DNA of 64,000 nt from positions 992,001 through 1,056,000 of the forward strand of contig OZ271855.1 in assembly GCA_965601955.1 (NCBI GenBank), written 5' to 3'. Both the position numbers and the translations under genes were made by a program. Origin of the DNA: RHLJ01 sp965601955. Its GTDB lineage: Bacteria > Bacteroidota > Rhodothermia > Balneolales > Balneolaceae. This document shows, one piece after another, positions 55,082 through 62,593 of this stretch. Every line of letters starts with the position of its first letter. Positions within the stretch are counted from its first letter, which is position 1. Below the pieces are notes generated by a model that was not told where the DNA came from, did not search any database, and was given only the letters and a program-made list of their open reading frames with translations.

Positions 55082-55687
55082 ATGGCTTATACATTACCTG
55101 ATCTCCCATACGCTTATGATGCGCTAGAACCACATTTTGATGCCCGAACTATGGAGATTCATCATACTAAACATCACCAGGGATATACAACCAAGGTTAA
55201 TGCAGCTTTGGAAGGAACCGAGTTTGAAGGGAAACATATTGGAGAAGTACTTTCTAACATTGATGCATTGCCTGCTGATAAGAAACAAGCCGTAATCAAC
55301 AATGGCGGTGGCTTTGCTAATCATTCTCTATTCTGGGAGATCCTTTCTCCAAATGGAGGGGGTGCTCCGACTGGTGATCTTGGAGATGCAATTAATTCAA
55401 CATTTGGAAGCTTGGATGCTTTTAAAGAGCAATTTAGTGCAGCAGCAGCAACCCGTTTTGGTTCAGGGTGGGCATGGCTTGTTGTAGATGGCGGTGCACT
55501 TAAGGTGATTTCTACTGCGAATCAGGACAGCCCAATTATGAATGGCATGAAGCCAATCCTAGGGTTAGACGTTTGGGAGCATGCATATTACCTGCACTAC
55601 CAAAACAGAAGACCTGATTATGTATCTGCTTTCTGGAATGTAGTAAACTGGGATAAAGTGTCTGAGTTCTACAACAGAGCTAAGTAA
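55082..55687 (+). CDS. sodA: Manganese/iron superoxide dismutase
   Basis: This 201-residue enzyme removes superoxide. The metal ligands are in place: H27 (EIHHTKHH), H81 (GFANHSLFW), D163 and H167 (DVWEHAYYLHYQNRRPDY). The Mn-type features Gly75-Gly76-Gly77 and Q148 in TANQDSP favour manganese, although specificity cannot be fixed from sequence. GAGG upstream of the ATG serves as ribosome-binding site. No signal peptide is present, so it is cytoplasmic. The gene is flanked by two different dispersed repeats. Confidence 0.96.
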   Translation: MAYTLPDLPYAYDALEPHFDARTMEIHHTKHHQGYTTKVNAALEGTEFEGKHIGEVLSNIDALPADKKQAVINNGGGFANHSLFWEILSPNGGGAPTGDLGDAINSTFGSLDAFKEQFSAAAATRFGSGWAWLVVDGGALKVISTANQDSPIMNGMKPILGLDVWEHAYYLHYQNRRPDYVSAFWNVVNWDKVSEFYNRAK

Positions 55688-55691
55688 TTTT

Positions 55692-55735
55692 TTATCCACC
55701 CCTAAATCCCCTCCCTGGAGGGGGCTTTTGGGTGC
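55692..55735. repeat. Dispersed intergenic repeat with CCCCTCC...GGAGGGG hairpin
   Basis: CCCCTCC (55708-55714) and GGAGGGG (55718-55724) form a hairpin preceded by TTTATCCACCCCTAAAT. The same block, reversed, occurs at the right half of the repeat at 37750-37835. It lies between sod and the bacilliredoxin gene. Confidence 0.65.
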
Positions 55736-55761
55736 TAACGAGAAACTAAACTATTAATATT

Positions 55762-56208
55762 ATGCAATTTGGATTTGGTGTTGGACCTGATACTTCGTGG
55801 ATGAGAGAAGAGCTCACCCAATTTGGTGTGGAAGAACTCACTACGGTAGAAGATGTAGATCGTGCAATGAAAGAGTATAAAGGCACCATGCTTATGGTTA
55901 TTAATTCTGTTTGCGGATGCGCTGCAGGAAATGCAAGGCCAGGTTTGGGAATTGCTCTCGAGCATTCTGAAGCAAAGCCAGATCATATGGTAACCGTATT
56001 TGCCGGCCAGGATAAAGATGCAACGGCACAGGCAAGAGCTTACTTCAGCGAGTTCCCTCCTTCATCTCCTTCTTTCGCCTATTTTGTTGATGGAGAGATT
56101 AAAGCGATGATCCCACGTCATCGAATTGAAGGGCGAACCAGCCAGGATGTAGCTGCAGATTTAAAGATGGTTTTTGAAGCCTTTACGGATAAGGAAGAAG
56201 AAAAATAA
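55762..56208 (+). CDS. BrxA/BrxB-family bacilliredoxin (YphP/YqiW)
   Basis: This 148-residue thiol-disulfide protein has the family's CGC active site (C51-G52-C53 in VINSVCGCAAGNARPG) and the N-terminal segment MREELTQFGVEELTT. The conserved C-terminal part is PPSSPSFAYFVDGEIKAMIPRHRIEGR. BrxA/B proteins remove bacillithiol from oxidised proteins, which fits organisms that make bacillithiol. Location after sod supports a shared oxidative-stress theme. A hairpin terminator follows the stop codon. Confidence 0.95.
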   Translation: MQFGFGVGPDTSWMREELTQFGVEELTTVEDVDRAMKEYKGTMLMVINSVCGCAAGNARPGLGIALEHSEAKPDHMVTVFAGQDKDATAQARAYFSEFPPSSPSFAYFVDGEIKAMIPRHRIEGRTSQDVAADLKMVFEAFTDKEEEK

Positions 56209-56230
56209 AAATTTGTTGGCGAGAGTATTA

Positions 56231-56264
56231 AAAACCCGATACATTCACGTGTCGGGTTTTTTTA
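56231..56264 (+). terminator. Terminator after the bacilliredoxin gene
   Basis: A 12-bp stem (56231-56242 with 56249-56260, 5' arm AAAACCCGATAC, one T-G wobble) with a 6-nt loop is followed by TTTT. It starts 22 bp after the stop codon. Confidence 0.88.
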
Positions 56265-56308
56265 TTGGGATACAGGATTAGGTGGCTTATGAATACAAAA
56301 GAAGTACT

Positions 56309-56683
56309 ATGGAGCAGATATCAAAAAAGGCCATTATTGTTGAAGACAATCTTATTCTCTCGATACTCTACGAAAACCTGATGAAGGAAATGGTTTTTAA
56401 AACCATTGGTGAGATTCGAGATGGGGAAACAGCAGTAAATCTTGTAAGAAAATACTCTCCTGATGTAGTTATCATGGATATCATGTTGGAAGGGGAAATG
56501 GATGGAATTACTGCGGCACATCACATTCGAGAATTCTCTAATGCCCCAATTCTTTTCATTACAGGAAATTCTGGAAAAGAACACGTGGAACGGGCTTCCA
56601 AAGTTTCCAATTCTAAATTTCTGATCAAGCCTATTTCCGAAAAGAAGTTAAGTGATGCAGTAAATGAAATGGTACAGGTTTAG
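56309..56683 (+). CDS. Single-domain response regulator (CheY-like)
   Basis: This 124-residue receiver has all key residues: the acidic pair E12-D13 in IIVEDN, phospho-acceptor D57 in VVIMDIMLEGEMDG, Thr in FITGNS and Lys in FLIKPIS. There is no output domain, so it works by protein-protein contact or phosphotransfer. ATG 56309 is favoured over an in-frame GTG at 56282, since the fold begins at ISKKAIIVEDN. No kinase gene is adjacent, so it is an orphan. Confidence 0.9.
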   Translation: MEQISKKAIIVEDNLILSILYENLMKEMVFKTIGEIRDGETAVNLVRKYSPDVVIMDIMLEGEMDGITAAHHIREFSNAPILFITGNSGKEHVERASKVSNSKFLIKPISEKKLSDAVNEMVQV

Positions 56684-56747
56684 TACCTGATTGGTTATTT
56701 GTTAATGGTTATTAGGAAGGTGATTCACCAATAACCATTAACCAGTC

Positions 56748-58424
56748 TTACTTTTTAGCTCCAAAATCTACTTCTTTGCCATCTTTGAAAATTTTAAGAC
56801 CATCAGGTTTTCCCTTGCTTCCTCCCGGGCCAAATTCAAAAACACCAGTAGCTAGTTCTTCTTCTGTTCTGGAGGCTCCTATTTCTCTGGTAGCCTCTTT
56901 ATAGAAAGAGTCCACATGTAGGGTTTGAGTTGGGAAGGCAAACTCTACCCCCAGTTCCTGGGCAAGCCGTAAGATTTCTAACAGGAAATTATGACGCTGC
57001 TGTAGCTCTGTACTCCAATCAGGAACATCAAAGAAGACGTACACCAGAACATCAAGAGAATGAGCGCCAAAAGAATTGAAATGAATCTCGTAAAAATCCT
57101 GTCGGAAGTGTTTATTGGCTTTTACAGTCGCTTTGAGCCCTTCTACAAATGCTTCCATTTGTTCAGGAGTAGTGGAGTAGGTTAAGTTAAGTACCGTCTT
57201 TAACCGGCGATACTGGCGTAATCCATAGTTATCAATATCTGTGGTGGCTATGTTGGAATTGGGCACTGAAACCAACGAGTTATAAAAAGTCCGAACTCTT
57301 GTTGTTCTGAATCCTACTTCCTCAACCACGCCTTCTACATTTCCAACCTTAATCCAGTCTCCAATTCTGAAGGGCCTGTCTGCGAAAATAGTGATGGAGC
57401 CAAAGAAATTTGCCAGGGTATCTTTTGCAGCTAAAGCTACTGCCAGACCACCAATTCCAAGACCTGCGATCAAAGAAGCGACATTGTATCCATTGTTCTG
57501 GAGGATCAAAATCACACCCATAGTTACAATAAAGAAGCGCAGCGTTTTTCTGACGAGCGGTACAAGTTGATCATCTAGCTTATTCCCAGTTTTGGAAGTA
57601 ACGACTGTCAGGTACTTGGCAAATACATCTGCAAGGTTATAGAACAGCCATACAAAACCGATAGAAACAGCTACCTCAAGTATTTTGGACAAGTATAAGT
57701 TTACCTGTACCGAAAGCTGAAGATTCGTGTAAGTCAGATAAAAGAAAGCAATTAAGAATATGAACCCAGTTGGCCGTTCGATTCCGTCCAAGAGATCATC
57801 ATCCCAGGTGAACTTTGTTTTTTGCGTAACCCGCCGGATGTAATTATCGAGTACAAATTCAAAAATCCGGCGGAGAATAAATCCGATCAGCAACCACAGA
57901 AATACTGCCAGGTATTGCCAAATCTCGATTCCAAACCACTCATTCTTCGCCCACTCCGGAAGTTCGTCAATCAATGCCTCAACTAATCCCGAGAAGGTAG
58001 CCTGATATAAATCCGGTATTTGTTCAATTGTGGCTTCCGAAAATACCCATTTCCCATTTTGTTTAACCAGGTATACTTCTGGGAGGGAATTGAACAGGAT
58101 ATATTGATTCAACCCGGAAAGGCTGTCAGCATAGTTGGGATTGTTGGGAATATTCTCATATACAACGAGTAAGCCACGAGCGTCAAGCACCCTACGCAGT
58201 TCGATAGCCAGTTCAGTTTTTTCCTCCTTATCCCCATCAGAAAGTTCAAAAGGAAGGACAATGCGGTCCAGGTTTTCGTGACCCTGCTGCTGCCAATGCA
58301 TAAAGGTGTGAACAGCTCTTCGAGGATTATCCAGGTAATCAGGATTAGTCGCCTCCTGGAAAGCGAATACAGGTGAAGAAAGTATAATGCCTAGTATTAT
58401 CCCAAGTGAAAAAAACCGACGCAT
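56748..58424 (-). CDS. MscS-family mechanosensitive ion channel
   Basis: This 558-residue inner-membrane channel has a signal peptide or first helix (1-22, ending SPVFAFQ) and a periplasmic N-domain (about 25-160). Several membrane helices follow (about 170-195, 220-245, 255-280, 295-315). The pore helix is Gly/Ala-rich: LIAGLGIGGLAVALAAKDTLANFFG. The MscS beta domain follows (DRPFRIGDWIKVGNVEGVVEEVGFRTTRVRTFYNSLVSVPNS), then the alpha/beta C-terminal domain. The family releases solutes under osmotic downshock. The N-domain may sense ligands, but this is unknown. Confidence 0.93.
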   Translation of the reverse strand: MRRFFSLGIILGIILSSPVFAFQEATNPDYLDNPRRAVHTFMHWQQQGHENLDRIVLPFELSDGDKEEKTELAIELRRVLDARGLLVVYENIPNNPNYADSLSGLNQYILFNSLPEVYLVKQNGKWVFSEATIEQIPDLYQATFSGLVEALIDELPEWAKNEWFGIEIWQYLAVFLWLLIGFILRRIFEFVLDNYIRRVTQKTKFTWDDDLLDGIERPTGFIFLIAFFYLTYTNLQLSVQVNLYLSKILEVAVSIGFVWLFYNLADVFAKYLTVVTSKTGNKLDDQLVPLVRKTLRFFIVTMGVILILQNNGYNVASLIAGLGIGGLAVALAAKDTLANFFGSITIFADRPFRIGDWIKVGNVEGVVEEVGFRTTRVRTFYNSLVSVPNSNIATTDIDNYGLRQYRRLKTVLNLTYSTTPEQMEAFVEGLKATVKANKHFRQDFYEIHFNSFGAHSLDVLVYVFFDVPDWSTELQQRHNFLLEILRLAQELGVEFAFPTQTLHVDSFYKEATREIGASRTEEELATGVFEFGPGGSKGKPDGLKIFKDGKEVDFGAKK

Positions 58425-58498
58425 AATTGTATAGTCTGAGTGAAGTTCTGTTGAAAGGTAAGGAAAGGGAAAGCCTGTGGAAAGATGTTAAGCCTCGA

Positions 58499-59572
58499 TC
58501 AATTCGAAATATTTCTGCTCTCCAGGAAGGGGATGATATGGTCCTCAACTAAGAGGAATATAGGGCGTTTATAGGTTCTCCTTCTGCTTTCATTGGTTAC
58601 TGATGAAGTAATCACGACTACGGCATCCAGCTCAGGAATCATCATGATATACTGCCCGCCATGCCCCCATGCAAAAAAGGTAGTATAAGCTCCCGTTCTG
58701 GTATTCCACCATTGATAGCCATATCCATAAGGATTGTAATTACTATAGGTATAGGTTTTGAATGAATCAGTTATCCATTCTTTTGAAATGATTTGTTCTC
58801 CATCAAATTGGCCTTCATTGAGAATCATCTGACCCAGTTTGAGCATATCCGAAGGAGAAAGCGACATATTATTTCCTCCCATATAATAGCCCTGAGGGTC
58901 CCTGTCCCAGCCACCTACTGTAATGCCTAATGGCCCAAAAAGATATCGTTCGGCAAAAGACTTAGTGCTCATTCCAGTAGCTTTAGTAATAATGACAGAA
59001 AGCAGGTGAGAAGTGCCCGTGCTATACACCATTCTTCCACCTATTCGGGACACAAAATTTTGATCAAGGGCATAGCTAACCCAATCGTTGCTCAAAACCC
59101 AGGCACCATAGTTTCCTGAGCTTGTGGACGCTAAACCAGCCTGCATACTTAATAAGTTTTTTACGGTGATGGCTTCCTTTCTGGAATCGGGATGTTCTTC
59201 GAAATAATTCGGGAAATAAGTTTTGATAGGCTCTTCAACCGATGGGATAAAACCTTCTTCGACGGCGATGCCAACTAAAAGACCAATAATACTCTTTGAT
59301 GCCGATTTGATGTTGTAGTCTCTGGAAGCAGAACGCCCATTGAAATACGTTTGACCTACTAACTCCCCGTGCTGTTGGATGATCAGGCTTCTTACCGAAG
59401 AGATGGAATTTGCTTCTTCATAGATACTTTCAAGCTGAGCGTTTTCAGAAACTGTTTGCTGTGCTAATGCATTCTGAAGTTGAAAAAGCGGTAGAAGTAG
59501 AACAATTAAGGAACTAGTCTTCCGAATCTTCTTTATCTCCTTTAAACCTAAAAGTAACCGGAATGCTACCAT
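58499..59572 (-). CDS. Secreted beta-lactamase-fold serine hydrolase (class C-like)
   Basis: This protein is 357 residues from ATG 59572, which has GGAG 9 nt upstream and gives a long n-region before the signal core SSLIVLLLPLFQLQNALAQQ. A farther ATG at 59614 is possible. ATT at 59527 with AAGGAG upstream would give a compact signal peptide. The catalytic SxxK is SASK in NIKSASKSIIG, the YxN-type Tyr is in MVYSTGTSH and the HxG motif is WGHGGQY. Such enzymes are DD-peptidases, esterases or beta-lactamase relatives. Their substrate cannot be read here. The 5' end overlaps the small upstream gene. Confidence 0.85.
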   Translation of the reverse strand: MVAFRLLLGLKEIKKIRKTSSLIVLLLPLFQLQNALAQQTVSENAQLESIYEEANSISSVRSLIIQQHGELVGQTYFNGRSASRDYNIKSASKSIIGLLVGIAVEEGFIPSVEEPIKTYFPNYFEEHPDSRKEAITVKNLLSMQAGLASTSSGNYGAWVLSNDWVSYALDQNFVSRIGGRMVYSTGTSHLLSVIITKATGMSTKSFAERYLFGPLGITVGGWDRDPQGYYMGGNNMSLSPSDMLKLGQMILNEGQFDGEQIISKEWITDSFKTYTYSNYNPYGYGYQWWNTRTGAYTTFFAWGHGGQYIMMIPELDAVVVITSSVTNESRRRTYKRPIFLLVEDHIIPFLESRNISN

Positions 59573-59792
59573 CTTGTGGTGCTCCGATGTGATACAATTC
59601 CCAATCTGAGTCATAATTCAATATCCGATATCTAAGTAATGAGACCAAATCTTCGGAACTTCCGCTTTCATCGTCCCACTCGAAGGTTTCAACGCGAAAA
59701 CGGAGATTTCGTTTCTCTCCGTTCACATAAACATCAAGATTAGCGACTTTATCTACATTTGGGATGGTAAATTGTACTCTTACATTATGCAT
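59514..59792 (-). CDS. Small protein of unknown function
   Basis: This 92-residue soluble protein has no signal and no membrane helix. It starts MHNVRVQFTIPNVDKVANLDVYVNGEKRNLRFRVE and ends in a strongly acidic/basic tail (KGDKEDSED). The beta-rich pattern FRVETFEWDDE, SLLRYRILNYDSDWELYHIGAP and PVTFRFKG suggests a small beta-sheet protein. I do not recognise the family. It overlaps the 5' end of the serine hydrolase gene. Confidence 0.55.
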   Translation of the reverse strand: MHNVRVQFTIPNVDKVANLDVYVNGEKRNLRFRVETFEWDDESGSSEDLVSLLRYRILNYDSDWELYHIGAPQDGSIPVTFRFKGDKEDSED

Positions 59793-59936
59793 GGTGTGCG
59801 ATTAGTTAGTAACCTATTTACAATTATCAAGAACTGTACCAAGCTTCGAAATAGTACAGATAAGTACTAAAATCACTGGTTTCGATCTTAAAATTGTTCG
59901 GTTTGATACACTTCTGTTCATTTTTGAACAATAGGA

Positions 59937-62582
59937 TTACTCATCTTTCAAGCTTTCGATAGGGTTTGCCCAGGCTACTTTAAGCGTTTGATAACTCACC
60001 GTAATAATGGTTAACAACATCACTATTCCACCTGCTATGAGGTAACTCCCGATTCCGGAAGCAGTTCTGTAAGCATAGTTCTGGAGCCATTGTTCCGCCA
60101 GGAAATAGGTGACAGGAATAGCAAGTAAGAATGAGATACCAATTATGCTCAATACTTCCCTATTGAATACAAAAAGTAAATCACTTGTGGAAGCACCTAA
60201 TACCTTTCGGATACCCATCTCTTTGCTTCTCTTTTCGGCGTTGAAGGTGGCAAGGCCAAATAACCCAAGGCAGGCAATTCCTACTGCGATAATTGAGAAG
60301 GCAAATAGTACTTTGCTTTGTCGTGATTCGCTTGCATATAACTGGGCAAATTGTTCATCCACGAATTGATATTCGATCTCATAGAGCGGGGAGAAGGTAT
60401 TCCAGACTTCCGTTATTTGTGGAAGCAAGACAGAAAGATTCTCAGTACTCACCTTCAAGACCACATTTCTATAATCTCTGGTCATCGATACTACTAAAGG
60501 GTCAATTTGAGTATGGAGAGAAGCGAAATGAAAATCTTCTACTACACCAATTACAGTTCTTGGCACTTCATCCACATACATATTTTGAATTTGCTTGCCA
60601 ATAGCTTCTTCTTCCGTCCAACCAAGGTATTCAACAGCACTCTGGTTAATGATTATAGCTGAGGCTGAATCGGTTGAATATGCCTTATCAAAGTCGCGGC
60701 CAGTTATCATTTCCAAATCAAACACTTCTGTGAACATATCATCTATAAACAAAGTGTTCATGGTTAATACCTGGTCATGATTTTCAACTCCGAATGAGAA
60801 ATTGTCGAAAAAGCCACCTGGTGAACCCGACATAACACTCGCTTCTTCAATGCCCGGAATGGTTTTGAACTGTTCAAGCATTTGTGGAAGGTTACTTCTC
60901 GCAGTCCGGTTATTCACAGATATATCCAGAAGTTGATCAGGCTGAAATCCAAGGGATTTATTAGTGATATACTTCATCTGCTGGTTGATAATGAGAACTC
61001 CAATGATGAGTAAACTTGAAATAACGAACTGAAAGACAATGAGTCCTTTCCGGGTTAAAGTTTGCGAGGTTCCAAAACTGATTTTTTCCTTTAGTGCTTT
61101 TATTGGGCGGAAAGAGGAAAGGAAGAACGCAGGATAAATCCCAGCCAAAAAACCAGTGATTAATAGAACTATAAAAGTGAAACCTATTATATCAGGGGAT
61201 AGGATGGAAATCGCTATATCTGTTCCGATCAACTGCTCAAAGAACGGCTTGGTAAAAAACACAATAGCAAAGGAGATCACTCCTGCTATACAGGCCATGA
61301 TAATGGCTTCGGCCATAAATTGAGAGAATAATACCAGCTGACGAGCACCCAACGTTTTTCTTATTCCGACTTCTTTCGACCTGCTCACTGAACGAGCGGT
61401 TGCCAGGTTGATAAAATTCACACCAGCTACGAGGATTATTAAGATGGCAATGATCCCAAATACATATAGTGTTGATTTTGAACCATGATCGATTTGCCAG
61501 TCGAATGCTACATAATTTGCAAAATAGACCTCTTTTAGTGGTACCAGGGCTATATCCACCCTTCGGTCCATTTCAATCATATTATCGCCAAAATACTTGT
61601 CCATAAAGGCAGGTAGCTGTGCGTTTAGATCTCCTACATTTACCTGCTCCGATAGCATGATATAAGTATGCACCTGGTTCCAGCCCCATTCACTATAAAA
61701 CCTGGAATCTTTGAACGTATTTATGCTGGTAACAAGATCAAAACTGAAGTGATTGCTTGTTCCTTCAGGTACTTCAAAGACCCCTGTGATTTCAAATGAA
61801 TCTCCTCCATCTACAATCACTGATTTGCCCATTGGATTCTCAGAACCAAAATACTTCTCGGCAGTTTTGCTTGATAATACCAGGGAATTTGGGTCCTTGA
61901 GTGCTGTGACTGGATCGCCAAACAAAAACGGGAAAGAAAAAACCTGGAAGAAATTCTCGTCTGCCATATAAAATCGAGATTCCATAAAGTTTTTGTGTTC
62001 AATCGTAACTACTCCATCCCCAGGCCCCAGGTGAGTTGCCATTTCAATCATGTCCGGGAATTCTAATTCCAGTCCGTTCTTAAATGGGGCAGAAGTAACT
62101 CCTGCAATATCGTTACCCAGGTTACGCTCGATCTCTCGATTCACTTTATAAATTCGATCTCCGTTTTCATGCGAAGAATCATAATTCATTTCATTTTGGA
62201 TAAACAGGTAAATGAAGAGAGCGCTCGTAATGCCTATAATCAATCCGAAGATATTCAGGGAGGCATAGAGTTTATTTCTTGAGATCGTGCGGAAGGCAAT
62301 CTTGACAAAATTATTCAAAACTCCCCAGTTCATTTCTGATGAATCATCCAGGTAAGGCTTAGTAGTGGTTGTTTTATAAAGCTCCCTTCCGATTCGATCT
62401 ACATCCCCAATTTCCTCAATGGCTAATTTGAATGCATTTTCAGGGTAATGACCTTCTTTCTGTAAGTCTTCCATAAAGTCTCTCAGATGAGATTCCAGTT
62501 CCTCAATATCTCCATCCTCATAGCCAGGATTTTTTCTGAGTGTTCGTTTCCAGTTTTCAATCTCTTTTTCTAAATCAAACAT
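59937..62582 (-). CDS. ABC-transporter permease of MacB/FtsX type with N-terminal prefix domain
   Basis: This protein is 881 residues from ATG 62582, chosen because AGGAG lies 5 nt upstream (62588-62592). ATG 62597 overlaps the upstream stop codon and is an alternative that adds five residues. A cytoplasmic prefix (about 1-75, ENWKRTLRKNPGYEDGDIEELESHLRDF) is followed by two MacB-PCD/FtsX halves with about eight membrane helices. The FtsX-type motif RSKEVGIRKTLGAR and its second copy RSKEMGIRKVLGAS mark each half. The family exports lipids, peptides or drugs or signals mechanically. No ABC ATPase is in view. Confidence 0.88.
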   Translation of the reverse strand: MFDLEKEIENWKRTLRKNPGYEDGDIEELESHLRDFMEDLQKEGHYPENAFKLAIEEIGDVDRIGRELYKTTTTKPYLDDSSEMNWGVLNNFVKIAFRTISRNKLYASLNIFGLIIGITSALFIYLFIQNEMNYDSSHENGDRIYKVNREIERNLGNDIAGVTSAPFKNGLELEFPDMIEMATHLGPGDGVVTIEHKNFMESRFYMADENFFQVFSFPFLFGDPVTALKDPNSLVLSSKTAEKYFGSENPMGKSVIVDGGDSFEITGVFEVPEGTSNHFSFDLVTSINTFKDSRFYSEWGWNQVHTYIMLSEQVNVGDLNAQLPAFMDKYFGDNMIEMDRRVDIALVPLKEVYFANYVAFDWQIDHGSKSTLYVFGIIAILIILVAGVNFINLATARSVSRSKEVGIRKTLGARQLVLFSQFMAEAIIMACIAGVISFAIVFFTKPFFEQLIGTDIAISILSPDIIGFTFIVLLITGFLAGIYPAFFLSSFRPIKALKEKISFGTSQTLTRKGLIVFQFVISSLLIIGVLIINQQMKYITNKSLGFQPDQLLDISVNNRTARSNLPQMLEQFKTIPGIEEASVMSGSPGGFFDNFSFGVENHDQVLTMNTLFIDDMFTEVFDLEMITGRDFDKAYSTDSASAIIINQSAVEYLGWTEEEAIGKQIQNMYVDEVPRTVIGVVEDFHFASLHTQIDPLVVSMTRDYRNVVLKVSTENLSVLLPQITEVWNTFSPLYEIEYQFVDEQFAQLYASESRQSKVLFAFSIIAVGIACLGLFGLATFNAEKRSKEMGIRKVLGASTSDLLFVFNREVLSIIGISFLLAIPVTYFLAEQWLQNYAYRTASGIGSYLIAGGIVMLLTIITVSYQTLKVAWANPIESLKDE

Positions 62583-62593
62583 AGTGTCTCCTG

